NCBI GenBank assembly: GCA_023260655.1
Contig: JALQUU010000013.1
Location: 1-55,633 of the forward strand
Origin: Paracoccaceae bacterium
GTDB taxonomy: Bacteria; Pseudomonadota; Alphaproteobacteria; Rhodobacterales; Rhodobacteraceae
Direction: 5' to 3'
DNA length: 55,633 nucleotides
Below the pieces are notes generated by a model that did no database searches, was not told where the DNA came from, and saw nothing but the letters and a program-made list of their open reading frames with translations. The first letter of the stretch is position 1, and every line of letters begins with the position of its first letter. Below are positions 24,903 to 33,768 of this stretch, piece after piece. The position numbers and the translations under genes are program-made.

Positions 24903-25374
24903 GGTGGGCGCTATGAACGTGATCGTGGCTAAGGCTGCGGCCAAAACCGTAGGCACCACCTTCCGGCCTGAACGGTTCAACCACGTGCTGGCTCTGCCCC
25001 CCAAGTTGAGCGATCATGTGTTCAATGACGTGGTCCCTTTGGATCAGCAGCCGTGCGGCTTCGATCTGGCAAGGGGTGTGCCGATTGCCGATGTGCCACG
25101 CGAGGCGAACCAGATTGGCCCCTGTGATGGCGGCCAATTCTTCGGCTTTTGCCTTGATCGTCACGAAGCGCCCGTCCGAGAGGGACAGCTGCATGCCGTG
25201 ATCGAGGCTAATGGTCTTTTCGAAATCCACGAGGAAGTCTGTCCCACAATCCGTCGTAAGCCTCTTTCGCCGCAGGAAGCGCCCATCATAGTCCAAGGAG
25301 CAGATCATCGGATTTGCCGGGAATGGAACTGGTCCGGCATGGATAGAATGTGTGACTGGCAGTGCTTTTTGCAT
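24895..25374 (-). CDS. ureE: Urease accessory nickel-binding protein UreE
   Basis: Nickel metallochaperone for urease. The 159-residue protein has an N-terminal peptide-binding-like domain (RFLRRKRLTTDCGTDFLVDF) and a C-terminal metal domain with WHIGNRHTPCQIE and DHVIEHMIAQLG. It ends in a short histidine-rich tail ([10 protein letters not shown]) able to bind extra nickel, shorter than the long His tail of Klebsiella UreE. Starts four bases after ureC. Confidence 0.92.
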   Translation of the reverse strand: MQKALPVTHSIHAGPVPFPANPMICSLDYDGRFLRRKRLTTDCGTDFLVDFEKTISLDHGMQLSLSDGRFVTIKAKAEELAAITGANLVRLAWHIGNRHTPCQIEAARLLIQRDHVIEHMIAQLGGQSQHVVEPFRPEGGAYGFGRSLSHDHVHSAHHG

Positions 25375-25378
25375 TGTT

Positions 25379-27118
25379 TCAGAACAGGAAGTAGCGCTGT
25401 GCCATCGACAAAATGTCCGCGGGCTGACAGGTTAAAAGAACACCATCAGCGCGCACCTCGTAGGTTTCGGGGTGGACTTCGATCTGAGGCGTTGCATCGT
25501 TGAGTTTCAAATCGGCTTTGCCGATGGAGCGTGTGTTCTTGACTGCGAGTGTTTGCTTGGCGAGCCCAAGCTTCTCTCGAATGCCATTGGCCTCTGCCGC
25601 TGCCGAAACAAACGTGACGGCGGAGTGCTCAACGGCCCGACCCAAAGCTCCGAACATGGCGCGGGAGTAAACGGGCTGTGGCGTCGGAATGGAGGCGTTC
25701 GGGTCCCCCATCTGGGCCGCCACGATCATGCCTCCCATCAGCACCATTTCGGGCTTCACGCCGAAAAAGGCAGGGGACCAGAGTACGAAGTCCGCGCGCT
25801 TTCCGACTTCGATAGAACCGATTTCCTGCGCGATACCATGCGCGATCGCTGGATTGATGGTGTATTTGGCCACGTAACGTCTGGCACGGAAGTTGTCGTT
25901 TTCGCCGGTTTCTTCCGCGAGGCGCCCGCGCTGGCGTTTCATTTTATCTGCAGTTTGCCACGTGCGGATGATGACTTCGCCAACCCGGCCCATCGCTTGG
26001 CTGTCAGATGCGATGATCGAAAACGCTCCCATGTCATGCAGAATGTCTTCTGCGGCAATCGTTTCCCTGCGGATGCGGCTTTCGGCAAACGCGATGTCTT
26101 CCGGGATCGACTTGTCGAGATGATGGCAGACCATCAACATATCGAGGTGCTCTTCCACAGTGTTTGTGGTGAAAGGCCGCGTCGGGTTCGTCGAGGAGGG
26201 AAGGACGTAGCTCTCACCACAAATCTTGATGATGTCCGGTGCGTGGCCGCCGCCCGCGCCTTCCGTATGGAAGGCATGGATAGTGCGACCTTTAAGGGCG
26301 TTAATCGTATGCTCCACGAAGCCGGATTCGTTGAGTGTGTCGGTGTGGATCATCACTTGCACATCCAGGGCATCGGCTACGCCGAGGCAGCAATCGATGG
26401 CGGCAGGAGTTGACCCCCAGTCTTCATGGAGCTTCAGCGCGCATGCACCGGCGAGAACCTGCTCTTCTAGTGCTGCGGGAAGGGAGGCATTGCCCTTGCC
26501 CGCAAACGCTAGGTTCATCGGCAAACCATCTACTGCCTGTAACATGCGCCCAATATGCCATGGGCCAGGTGTGCATGTCGTAGCGAGGGTGCCATGTGCA
26601 GGGCCAGTGCCGCCGCCCAACATGGTTGTTACGCCGGAGTGCAAGGCATCTTCGACCTGTTGTGGGCAGATATAGTGGATATGGCTGTCAAAGCCGCCTG
26701 CAGTCAGGATCCTGCCTTCCCCAGCAATAATCTCGGTGCCGAGGCCGATAATGATGGTCACGCCGGGTTGGATATCCGGGTTGCCTGCCTTCCCAAGAGC
26801 GACAATACGGCCATCCTTCAGGCCGACATCGGCTTTGAATATCCCTGTCCAGTCCAGAACGAGCGCGTTTGTGATGACAGTGTCGACTGCGCCTTCCTGC
26901 CTGGTGCGCTGGGACTGCCCCATACCGTCACGGATCACTTTGCCGCCGCCGAACTTGACCTCCTCGCCGTAGTAGGGCGCATTCGTGGTGCCCGAGGCTT
27001 CGGCAATCAGATCGCGCTCAACCTCGATGAAGAGCTCCGTATCTGCCAGCCGGACCCGATCGCCCACCGTCGGGCCGTATATCATTGCGTAATCGCCGCG
27101 GGACATCCGTGCAGGCAT
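25379..27118 (-). CDS. ureC: Urease alpha (catalytic) subunit
   Basis: Catalytic subunit hydrolysing urea to ammonia and carbamate in the cytoplasm. Nickel-site residues are visible: HIH at 146-148 in [14 protein letters not shown], carbamylated Lys229 in [20 protein letters not shown] with a further His, and [13 protein letters not shown]. The mobile-flap [20 protein letters not shown] carries the active-site Cys and His. The length of 579 residues is slightly above the roughly 570 usual. ATG at 27118 abuts the ureB stop; an in-frame ATG four codons later is also possible. Confidence 0.97.
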   Translation of the reverse strand: MPARMSRGDYAMIYGPTVGDRVRLADTELFIEVERDLIAEASGTTNAPYYGEEVKFGGGKVIRDGMGQSQRTRQEGAVDTVITNALVLDWTGIFKADVGLKDGRIVALGKAGNPDIQPGVTIIIGLGTEIIAGEGRILTAGGFDSHIHYICPQQVEDALHSGVTTMLGGGTGPAHGTLATTCTPGPWHIGRMLQAVDGLPMNLAFAGKGNASLPAALEEQVLAGACALKLHEDWGSTPAAIDCCLGVADALDVQVMIHTDTLNESGFVEHTINALKGRTIHAFHTEGAGGGHAPDIIKICGESYVLPSSTNPTRPFTTNTVEEHLDMLMVCHHLDKSIPEDIAFAESRIRRETIAAEDILHDMGAFSIIASDSQAMGRVGEVIIRTWQTADKMKRQRGRLAEETGENDNFRARRYVAKYTINPAIAHGIAQEIGSIEVGKRADFVLWSPAFFGVKPEMVLMGGMIVAAQMGDPNASIPTPQPVYSRAMFGALGRAVEHSAVTFVSAAAEANGIREKLGLAKQTLAVKNTRSIGKADLKLNDATPQIEVHPETYEVRADGVLLTCQPADILSMAQRYFLF

Positions 27119-27424
27119 TTAGAGCGCTCCCATGACTTTTTGGTTGAAGCCGTAAATCTGGCGTAGTCCGGCCAACGGGATCAGGGATACTTCTCGCTCT
27201 TGCCCAGGTTCGAAGCGGACTGCGGTTCCGGCCGCAATGTCGAGGCGCGTGCCATGAGCGGCTTCGCGATCAAATTCCAGCGCGGGATTGGTTTCAGCGA
27301 AGTGATAGTGCGAGCCAACCTGAATGGGGCGGTCGCCGGTATTGCTGACGAGAAGTGTGATAGAGGAACGACCTTCATTGAGAACGATATCGCCGGAGCG
27401 AGGGATGATTTCACCGGGGATCAT
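27119..27424 (-). CDS. ureB: Urease beta subunit
   Basis: Structural subunit of the UreABC trimer. The 101-residue protein begins [18 protein letters not shown] and contains [24 protein letters not shown] and [18 protein letters not shown], all standard UreB. The separate ureA, ureB and ureC genes give the bacterial three-subunit form. ATG at 27424 lies inside the last codons of the small membrane-protein gene upstream (14-base overlap). Confidence 0.96.
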   Translation of the reverse strand: MIPGEIIPRSGDIVLNEGRSSITLLVSNTGDRPIQVGSHYHFAETNPALEFDREAAHGTRLDIAAGTAVRFEPGQEREVSLIPLAGLRQIYGFNQKVMGAL

Positions 27425-27596
27425 GACGAACTTCCGAATTCCGAAAGGACAAAGCACGCAAGCCGCCTGCGACACAGATCATTGCGAGAGCGAACGCGAC
27501 AGTTTTCCAGTCTGAGCCATGAATGTGGGGCGTGGCGCTATGCGCGAAAGCGGTTCCGGGGAGCAAAGACACGAGCGAGACAATTAGAGCTTTCAT
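27411..27596 (-). CDS. 61-aa exported or membrane protein inside the urease operon
   Basis: An open frame of 61 codons lies between ureA and ureB with an excellent ribosome site (AGGAG six bases before ATG at 27596). The N-terminus [20 protein letters not shown] is a signal peptide with probable cleavage after AFA. The exposed [12 protein letters not shown] has three His in eight residues, and [20 protein letters not shown] is one TM helix. The topology suggests a periplasmic His cluster on a membrane anchor. A nickel-handling role is only an inference. It resembles no standard ure gene that I recognise. Confidence 0.7.
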   Translation of the reverse strand: MKALIVSLVSLLPGTAFAHSATPHIHGSDWKTVAFALAMICVAGGLRALSFRNSEVRHDPR

Positions 27597-27604
27597 GTGA
27601 TCTC

Positions 27605-27907
27605 CTATCGAATGGGCTTATGGACGGTGACGAGTTTCGTGCCGTCCGGAAAAGTGGCTTCGACCTGCACTTCGGGGATCATCTCGGCGACCCCCTCCAT
27701 GCAGTCTTCCTTCTTCAAGATCGTCGCACCGTACTGCATCATCTCTGCAACCGATTTGCCGTCGCGGGCACCTTCGACTACCACGTCGCAAATCAGCGCA
27801 ATCGCCTCGGGGTGATTGAGCTTGACGCCTCGCGCCAGTCGCTTCCGCGCGACTTCTGCAGCCATGGCCACGAGGAGTTTCTCTTTTTCACGTGGGGAAA
27901 GGTTCAT
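27605..27907 (-). CDS. ureA: Urease gamma subunit
   Basis: The smallest urease structural subunit, 100 residues: [45 protein letters not shown] and [21 protein letters not shown] are diagnostic. ATG at 27907 overlaps the ureD stop as TAATG, so translation is coupled. A GGAG site lies upstream inside ureD. Confidence 0.97.
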   Translation of the reverse strand: MNLSPREKEKLLVAMAAEVARKRLARGVKLNHPEAIALICDVVVEGARDGKSVAEMMQYGATILKKEDCMEGVAEMIPEVQVEATFPDGTKLVTVHKPIR

Positions 27908-28722
27908 TACAGTCTCCAGCATCGCGGCAGGGAACTGCCGGAAAGTAAAGTAAGAGCAGGTATCAGGGCGCGACGGAGGGCAAGACCGTCTTCTGCCAAA
28001 TAGCGCGCGACAAGCAGGTCTTGCGCGAGCAGGGAGCAGCCCGAGGTTTCTGTTTGCAGCGCGACCAGCCGTCCTGTGTAGAGGTGCGCGTTAGGGTCAC
28101 GGAAAACGAGCAGAGCCGAGGCTCGATGCCCATTCGCAACGGCGGGGCGGTCAAGGATTTCACTAATCCGGCCGTTCAATCGGGTCTTGTCTTGCCAAAC
28201 CAAACGCCCGCCAACGAGTAGGGACACCTCGTCGGTAAGGCTTCCCGCGATACTTGTCTCGCCCATGGCCAAGCGTCCGAAAAGGATGCTTTCAACAGCG
28301 AGGATTCGCGCGTCATCAGAAGCGTCTATTTTCAAGCGACGTTTGAGCCGCCCAACATCGTAGAAAATCGTTTCCTGCGGCACCCAATACAGTTCAGCGC
28401 TTCCGGACGCAGTGAGCCGGGTGGTGACGCTACCGTGCAGTGCGTCACCCGAAGAGCGATAAACCCTTTCGCAAGCCTGCGTCGAGACGCTGAGCTTCGA
28501 CTGACCGGCAAGGCTGATCTCTGTCTCCAGTGTGTCTCCACCCGCGATGCCGCCTGACGTGTTGATAAGTGTGACTTCCGGAAGCGCATTGCGGGGGAAC
28601 AAGACCTTGAGGCAGCCCTTCTGGAACAAATCCTCCAGCCGCCCGTCACGACCCATGGCAATCCGTAACTGCCCTTCTGAGCGAGGGAGGGTCTGAGGCG
28701 GATCGGCGGCGAAGTCTTTCAT
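27907..28722 (-). CDS. ureD: Urease accessory protein UreD
   Basis: First gene of the urease operon; binds apo-urease and recruits UreF-UreG. The 271-residue protein contains [32 protein letters not shown] and [19 protein letters not shown], typical of UreD/UreH. ATG at 28722 is chosen at [14 protein letters not shown] at 28767 gives 15 more residues; neither has a strong ribosome site, so the start is uncertain. The spacer 28,723-29,017 would hold the operon promoter; I see no convincing -35/-10 or sigma-54 site. Confidence 0.92.
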   Translation of the reverse strand: MKDFAADPPQTLPRSEGQLRIAMGRDGRLEDLFQKGCLKVLFPRNALPEVTLINTSGGIAGGDTLETEISLAGQSKLSVSTQACERVYRSSGDALHGSVTTRLTASGSAELYWVPQETIFYDVGRLKRRLKIDASDDARILAVESILFGRLAMGETSIAGSLTDEVSLLVGGRLVWQDKTRLNGRISEILDRPAVANGHRASALLVFRDPNAHLYTGRLVALQTETSGCSLLAQDLLVARYLAEDGLALRRALIPALTLLSGSSLPRCWRL

Positions 28723-29017
28723 GAAGTGCTCTTGGGCTTGCCCGCGAAATTTGCATGATTTTTTCAAGTGGAGTGGGGCCTATCCCGCAGCGGCAGGTAA
28801 TTGCGCCGTCGGGATGGCAGGGTTCGAGTAATAAGTGGGCGCTTTGCCCAAAAAGTGATCAAGCCGGAATCCCGTTGGCCCTCTTGCTGGTTCAACCTTC
28901 AAAGAAGGTATCGCGACATTTCCTATCTCACACCTTGTAGGTCGGACCGTTTCGGCGGCATGCTCCGCCTTGATCCGATCCGCCATGCGCGGGCTGACTG
29001 CAAGAAGGAATGACGTG

Positions 29018-30682
29018 ATGAGAAATGGTGGCAGACTGCTGGTGGAAAGCCTTGCGGCACTCGGTGCGAAAAAGGCTTTCGGGGTTCCCGGGGAAAGCTA
29101 TTTGGCCGTTCTCGATGCGATGCATGATACCGTAGGGGCCTTTGATTTCGTCTTGTGCCGCAACGAGGGCGGGGCCGCGTTTATGGCGGCGGCTTGGGGG
29201 AAGTTGACGGGGGAACCGGGCATCTGCCTCGTTACCCGAGGGCCGGGTGTTACGAACGCGTCGATCGGCATTCACACGGCAATGCAGGACTCCTCGCCGA
29301 TGTTGGTGTTCGTGGGGCAAGTTGGAACGGACATGAAGGGGCGTGAGGCCTTTCAGGAAATCGACTATCGGGCAGTCTTTGGTTCGATGGCGAAGTGGGT
29401 TGTCGAGATCGATCAAGTCCACCGTGTTCCGGAAATTCTGGCGCGTGCATGGACTACGGCAATGAGTGGCAGGCCCGGGCCGGTGGTCGTTGCATTGCCC
29501 GAAGATATGTTGACCTCCGTAAGCTCTGCACAGCCACTGAAACGTGCCGCACAGATTGCGGAGCCAAATCCGGACCAAGCTTCATTGGAGGCCGCACTTT
29601 CTTTGCTTTCCAAGGCAAGCCGCCCTGCGATCATGATCGGTGGGAGCAGCTGGAACGATGAAGGCCGCGAGGCGCTGCAGGCATTTGCCGAGCAATCTGA
29701 TATTCCCGTGATTGCGGCGCTTCGTTATCAGGACATGTTCGACAATCATTCGCCCTGTTATGGGGGTGATCTTGGCCTCGGGCTTTCGGCCGGTGTGCGG
29801 CGCACCTTGGCCGAAGCGGATGTCGTTTTGGCTATCAATACTCGGTTCGGCGAGATTTCAACGGAAGGGTACACCCTTTTCGAGGTGCCAGAACCGAAAC
29901 AGAAAATCATCCATGTCCACGGTTCCGACCGCGAAATAGGTAAGATTTATATTCCTGAGATCGGTATCCATTCCGGCCCGAACGCTTTCGCATTGGCGCT
30001 GCGACCCTTGAAGGGCAACTGGGCAACATGGAGGGCCGAGGCGCGTGCCGCCTATGAAGCGAACTTTGATTTGCCGCCGCAACCTTCCCCGGTGGACATG
30101 GGTATCGTCACGGCACATCTCCGCGATGTTCTGCCTGAGGACGCGATCCTGACTAACGGAGCGGGCAATTTTACTGCTTGGCCCAACAAGTTCTTCAAGT
30201 TCGGGAAGAAGGCCAGACTGCTAGGCCCGCAATCCGGTGCCATGGGCTATGGCTTTCCGGCGGCGATTGCGGCGAAGGTGGCCTTTCCTGAAAGAGTTGT
30301 CGTCTGCTTCGCAGGGGACGGCGATTTCCAGATGAATTGTCAGGAGCTTGCAACAGCAGCACAGGCGGGTGCCCAACCGATTGTGCTGGTGCTGAACAAC
30401 GGCATCTACGGGACGATCCGTGCACATCAAGAGCGCCATTATCCGGAGAGGGTGTCGGGAACGACGATGTTCAATCCAGACTTCGCCGCTCTCGCCCGCG
30501 CCTATGGCTTCCATGGTGAACGTGTTTCCTGTACAGAAGAGTTCCCAGAAGCGTTCCAGCGCGCCTTGGCATCCGGTACGGGTGCGGTGCTTGAGTTGGA
30601 TATATCGCCCGAAGCACTGACACCTAGGGTGACCCTATCGCAGATGCGGGCAGCGGCGCTGGCCTCTCAGAAAAAGACGTGA
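29018..30682 (+). CDS. TPP-dependent acetolactate-synthase-like enzyme
   Basis: A 554-residue thiamine-diphosphate enzyme with the three-domain layout of the acetohydroxyacid synthase/oxalyl-CoA decarboxylase/2-hydroxyacyl-CoA lyase family. The N-terminal PYR domain has FGVPGESYLAVLDAM and catalytic Glu50 in RNEGGAAFMAAAWG. The central domain has PAIMIGGSSWND. The C-terminal PP domain has the Mg/TPP motif GDGDFQMNCQELATA with LVLNNGIYG. The real substrate is not evident: no small regulatory subunit (ilvH) follows, so branched-chain amino-acid synthesis is unlikely. ATG at 29018 with AAGGA upstream. It is divergent from the urease operon. Confidence 0.82.
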   Translation: MRNGGRLLVESLAALGAKKAFGVPGESYLAVLDAMHDTVGAFDFVLCRNEGGAAFMAAAWGKLTGEPGICLVTRGPGVTNASIGIHTAMQDSSPMLVFVGQVGTDMKGREAFQEIDYRAVFGSMAKWVVEIDQVHRVPEILARAWTTAMSGRPGPVVVALPEDMLTSVSSAQPLKRAAQIAEPNPDQASLEAALSLLSKASRPAIMIGGSSWNDEGREALQAFAEQSDIPVIAALRYQDMFDNHSPCYGGDLGLGLSAGVRRTLAEADVVLAINTRFGEISTEGYTLFEVPEPKQKIIHVHGSDREIGKIYIPEIGIHSGPNAFALALRPLKGNWATWRAEARAAYEANFDLPPQPSPVDMGIVTAHLRDVLPEDAILTNGAGNFTAWPNKFFKFGKKARLLGPQSGAMGYGFPAAIAAKVAFPERVVVCFAGDGDFQMNCQELATAAQAGAQPIVLVLNNGIYGTIRAHQERHYPERVSGTTMFNPDFAALARAYGFHGERVSCTEEFPEAFQRALASGTGAVLELDISPEALTPRVTLSQMRAAALASQKKT

Positions 30683-30787
30683 TCTTAGCCCAAGGTGTTC
30701 CGGCCTGATCGCGAGTACTTGGGTCGGAGCACAGTGCGTCTGGGAGATTGGTCTCTGAGTTCATTAGTACGGCCAATATCCTAGCCT

Positions 30788-30884
30788 CGACTTCTCCGAA
30801 GTCGGATATGAGCGGATCGTGGAGCGGCGCCATTTCCGAGAGGCAGCGGTTATTTGATCGAGAATTGCCCATTCGATGAATGGG
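30788..30884. repeat. Two perfect short hairpins in the spacer before the methyltransferase
   Basis: In the 227-base gap 30,683-30,909, CGACTTC-TCC-GAAGTCG (30788-30804) and CCCATTC-GAT-GAATGGG (30868-30884) are both perfect 7-bp stems with 3-base loops. The first may end the TPP-enzyme transcript. The second lies 26 bases before the methyltransferase ATG and could be an operator or leader structure. Neither is followed by a T-run. Confidence 0.5.
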
Positions 30885-30909
30885 TTTGAATCCTTTGAGG
30901 GCTTTTTAA

Positions 30910-31581
30910 ATGCAGGGGACAACTTCTACAGCCATCGCCGAGATTGAGCGGCACCTCGGCCCTTTGTCAGGAAAGCGCTTGCTCGACGTTGGGTGCGGCT
31001 CTGGTGGGTTACGGGTGCAAATCGAAAAGCTCGGAGCAAACTGGACAGGTTTGGAGCCGTTCGCCGAGGGCGGTGAGCCAAAGATTATCAAGGCCCCCGC
31101 ACAGAAGATGCCTTTCCCCGAGGCAAGCTTCGAAGGCGTGATCTTCGTCAATTCCTTGCATCACGTTCCCGCTGAATTCATGAAATCCGCTCTCGCGGAG
31201 GCAGCGCGCGTGCTGGCTGGAAGCGGGCGAATTGTGATTATCGAACCTGAAATCGAAGGAGCGCTTTCGAAAGTGGTTGCTGTGGTTGATGACGAAACTC
31301 AAATCCGCTCCGAAGCTCAGGCTGCAATAGATGCTGCGATCTACAGCGGTCAACTGAAAGAAGCAGCTACACAGCTGTACATGCGCATAGAAAAATACGC
31401 GTCTTTCGATGAGTTTCGCCAAAAAATTTCTGCCGTTTCTTCTGAGCGGGCATCGCTGATTTCGGGCCGGGCAGACGCATTGAAACGCGCATTTGAAGCC
31501 CGCTCTGCATTTGATGGCGTCAATTGGCTATTGGAGCAGCCTATGCTCGCTCGGGTTCTCGAGCTTCCTCGGAATCCTTGA
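30910..31581 (+). CDS. SAM-dependent methyltransferase (type 11)
   Basis: A 223-residue class I methyltransferase. Motif I is LLDVGCGSGGLRVQIEKLG (about 24-42), acidic motif II lies near LEPFAEGG, motif IV is FPEASFEGVIFVNSLHHV and the post-motif AARVLAGSGRIVIIEPE. The C-terminal 80 residues are helical. The substrate is unknown. The last 41 bases overlap the convergent LysR gene. ATG at 30910 has a GAGGG site about ten bases upstream. Confidence 0.8.
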   Translation: MQGTTSTAIAEIERHLGPLSGKRLLDVGCGSGGLRVQIEKLGANWTGLEPFAEGGEPKIIKAPAQKMPFPEASFEGVIFVNSLHHVPAEFMKSALAEAARVLAGSGRIVIIEPEIEGALSKVVAVVDDETQIRSEAQAAIDAAIYSGQLKEAATQLYMRIEKYASFDEFRQKISAVSSERASLISGRADALKRAFEARSAFDGVNWLLEQPMLARVLELPRNP

Positions 31582-32506
31582 TCGGGCCGATATAGCGCGC
31601 GGCTGACCAGCTTCCGTCGGCGATGAGCCTTTGCACCAAGGAAATGAATGTTGAGATAACCACCTCTTCGGCGCGAGATGGGGCGCGGTTTGGCGAAGGA
31701 ACGATGCAGGCCTTTCGCCAGAAGCCAGGGTAGGAAAAGCGCGAGATCGTCAGGTCGCCGCTTGTCGCTGCTGCGGTCACTGCATGTCTCGGCAAGATCG
31801 AAATTCCGACACCGGAAGCCACGAGTTTGGCGATGTTGGCGTAGGAGTCGATTTCAACCGTCACGGCCAGTTCGACACCTTCTTCGCTTGCATGTCTATC
31901 GAGCAGATCTCTCAGGCCGTGCCCGCGCGAGGGCAGGATCAAAGAGTTGCCCGTCAGGTCAGGCAAGGTGAGCACAGGGTCAAGCGGTGTTCCGGGCGAA
32001 GAAATGACCACCAGCTCTTCTTCCACCAGTTTAACCGCAGAAAGGCCCTTCTCAGATACTGGAGCGTAAAGCACGCCAATGTCGACTTGGCCGTCTTTCA
32101 GCCATTCTCCGACAAAGCCGCTCATGGCCTCGGCCACGGTGAGAGTGATCCGTGGGTAGCGTTCCCTAAGAGTATTCAGCAACGGGATTGCAACGATACC
32201 GCTGATAGTCCCCGGCAATCCGATCCTTACGGTTCCTGTGGGATCGTTTTCCAAGCTCTGGATTTCTTCCTTCAAGCGCGTGAAATCATCAACGATTGTT
32301 CGTGAGCGTCTTGCAAGAATGGTTCCGGCAGCCGTCGGCTGGACGCCTTTAGAAGTGCGAAGGAGCAGCGCGGTACCCAGCTCTTCCTCCATGTTCTTCA
32401 GATGCAAAGACAAAGCAGGCTGAGCCACGCCCAGCTTGTTTGCGGCACGCGTGATCGAGCCTTGGTCAACGATTTCAAGGTAGTAGCGAAGCTGCCTTAG
32501 ATCCAT
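31541..32506 (-). CDS. LysR-family transcriptional regulator
   Basis: A 321-residue LysR regulator. The winged-helix domain is MDLRQLRYYLEIVDQGSITRAANKLGVAQPALSLHLKNMEEELG (1-44). A linker and a type 2 periplasmic-binding-like effector domain follow (GTVRIGLPGTISGIVAIPLL, LPSRGHGLRDLLDRHA). Its divergent position relative to the acyl-CoA dehydrogenase/CoA-transferase pair predicts it regulates them, with an organic acid or acyl-CoA as likely effector; this is inferred from context. It overlaps the methyltransferase 3' end. Confidence 0.92.
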   Translation of the reverse strand: MDLRQLRYYLEIVDQGSITRAANKLGVAQPALSLHLKNMEEELGTALLLRTSKGVQPTAAGTILARRSRTIVDDFTRLKEEIQSLENDPTGTVRIGLPGTISGIVAIPLLNTLRERYPRITLTVAEAMSGFVGEWLKDGQVDIGVLYAPVSEKGLSAVKLVEEELVVISSPGTPLDPVLTLPDLTGNSLILPSRGHGLRDLLDRHASEEGVELAVTVEIDSYANIAKLVASGVGISILPRHAVTAAATSGDLTISRFSYPGFWRKACIVPSPNRAPSRAEEVVISTFISLVQRLIADGSWSAARYIGPIKDSEEAREPERA

Positions 32507-32613
32507 ATAAAATTATTATCACATGATTTTGTTATGGCGAAGAGATAAAACATATATTTGTGGCATGATGTTTTGGATGGTAGCGAACATGCATCAGCCA
32601 TCGGGAGGTCAGT
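32507..32613. promoter_or_regulatory. Divergent LysR-type control region
   Basis: A 107-base AT-rich spacer between the LysR and acyl-CoA dehydrogenase starts. It contains ATCACATGAT (32518-32527), a near-palindrome beside TTTTGTTAT, and a second AT-rich block ATAAAACATATATTTG, both plausible LysR sites. The ribosome site GGGAGG precedes the + strand ATG at 32614. Exact boxes cannot be fixed by eye. Confidence 0.45.
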
Positions 32614-33768
32614 ATGCTCATTGAAGATTACCAAGAGATCCGCGATGCGGTGCGGGCGCTTTGCACGGAGTTTCCGGCAGAGTACCACCGCAAAGTGGAC
32701 GAGCGCCGTGGCTACCCTGAGGAATTCGTGGAAGCACTGACTCGTGCAGGGTGGATGGCCGCATTAATTCCCGAAGAATATGGCGGCTCCGGATTGGGGC
32801 TGACGGAGGCCTCCGTCATCATGGAAGAGATCAACCGCTCCGGCGGCAACTCGGGTGCGTGCCACGGGCAGATGTACAATATGAACACTCTGATCCGACA
32901 CGGGTCGGAGGAGCAGCGTCAGAAGTACCTGCCAAAGATCGCCACTGGCGAACTTCGCCTGCAATCCATGGGGGTGACTGAACCAACCACCGGAACGGAC
33001 ACGACAAAGATCAAGACGACAGCCGTTCGCAAAGGAGACCGTTATGTGGTCAACGGTCAGAAGGTATGGATTAGCCGCGTCCAGCACTCCGATCTGATGA
33101 TCCTCCTGGCGCGCACAACACCTTTGGCTGATGTGAAGAAAAAGTCTGAAGGCCTCTCGATCTTCTTGGTGGATGTGAAGGAGGCGATGCAAAAGGGGAT
33201 GCAGGTTCGGCCAATCCTGAACATGGTGAACCACGAAACGAATGAACTCTTCTTCGACAACCTGGAAATTCCGGCAGAGAACTTGATCGGAGAAGAGGGG
33301 CAAGGTTTCAAATATATTCTGACCGGCCTGAATGCCGAGCGAGCGTTGATTGCTGCTGAATGCATTGGTGATGGTTACTGGTTCACCGACAAGGTGACAG
33401 ATTACGTGCGGGAGCGCACTGTTTTCGGGCGCCCGATCGGCCAGAACCAAGGTGTCCAGTTCCCGATCGCAGAAGCCTTTATCGAAGTCGAGGCGGCCAA
33501 TTTGATGCGGTACAAGGCTTGCGCTCTCTTCGACGCCGGGCAGCCCTGTGGAGCGGAGGCCAATATGGCCAAATATCTTGCGGCCAAGGCAAGTTGGGAG
33601 GCGGCCAACGCCTGCATCCAGTTCCACGGTGGTTTCGGTTTTGCCTGTGAGTATGATGTCGAACGCAAATTCCGCGAAACGCGCCTCTATCAGGTCGCGC
33701 CGATTTCAACCAACCTGATCCTGTCCTATGTCGCCGAGCACGTGCTTGGCCTGCCGAGGTCCTTCTAA
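32614..33768 (+). CDS. Acyl-CoA dehydrogenase
   Basis: A 384-residue flavoprotein. The N-terminal helical domain contains GYPEEFVEALTRAGWMAALIPEEYGGSGLG. The FAD region is SMGVTEPTTGTDTTKIKTTA and VVNGQKVWISRVQHSD. The C-terminal helices contain QNQGVQFPIAEAFIEVEAAN and QFHGGFGFACEYDVER. The usual medium-chain catalytic Glu (YQIYEGT) is absent; the site reads YQVAPIST. A Glu at 242 in GLNAERALIAAE instead sits where isovaleryl- and long-chain acyl-CoA dehydrogenases have theirs. The substrate is unknown. Its stop overlaps the CoA-transferase start as TAATG, and GGGAGG precedes the ATG. Confidence 0.93.
   Translation: MLIEDYQEIRDAVRALCTEFPAEYHRKVDERRGYPEEFVEALTRAGWMAALIPEEYGGSGLGLTEASVIMEEINRSGGNSGACHGQMYNMNTLIRHGSEEQRQKYLPKIATGELRLQSMGVTEPTTGTDTTKIKTTAVRKGDRYVVNGQKVWISRVQHSDLMILLARTTPLADVKKKSEGLSIFLVDVKEAMQKGMQVRPILNMVNHETNELFFDNLEIPAENLIGEEGQGFKYILTGLNAERALIAAECIGDGYWFTDKVTDYVRERTVFGRPIGQNQGVQFPIAEAFIEVEAANLMRYKACALFDAGQPCGAEANMAKYLAAKASWEAANACIQFHGGFGFACEYDVERKFRETRLYQVAPISTNLILSYVAEHVLGLPRSF

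Noticed and set aside
28723-29017. Sigma-54/NtrC-type promoter for the urease operon
   Set aside because: Nitrogen control would be expected, but I could not find a TGGCAC-N5-TTGC pair in the right place.
30624-30872. 82-codon minus-strand frame in the spacer after the TPP enzyme
   Set aside because: It overlaps the TPP gene end, contains the perfect hairpin at 30788-30804, and no family or ribosome site is visible.
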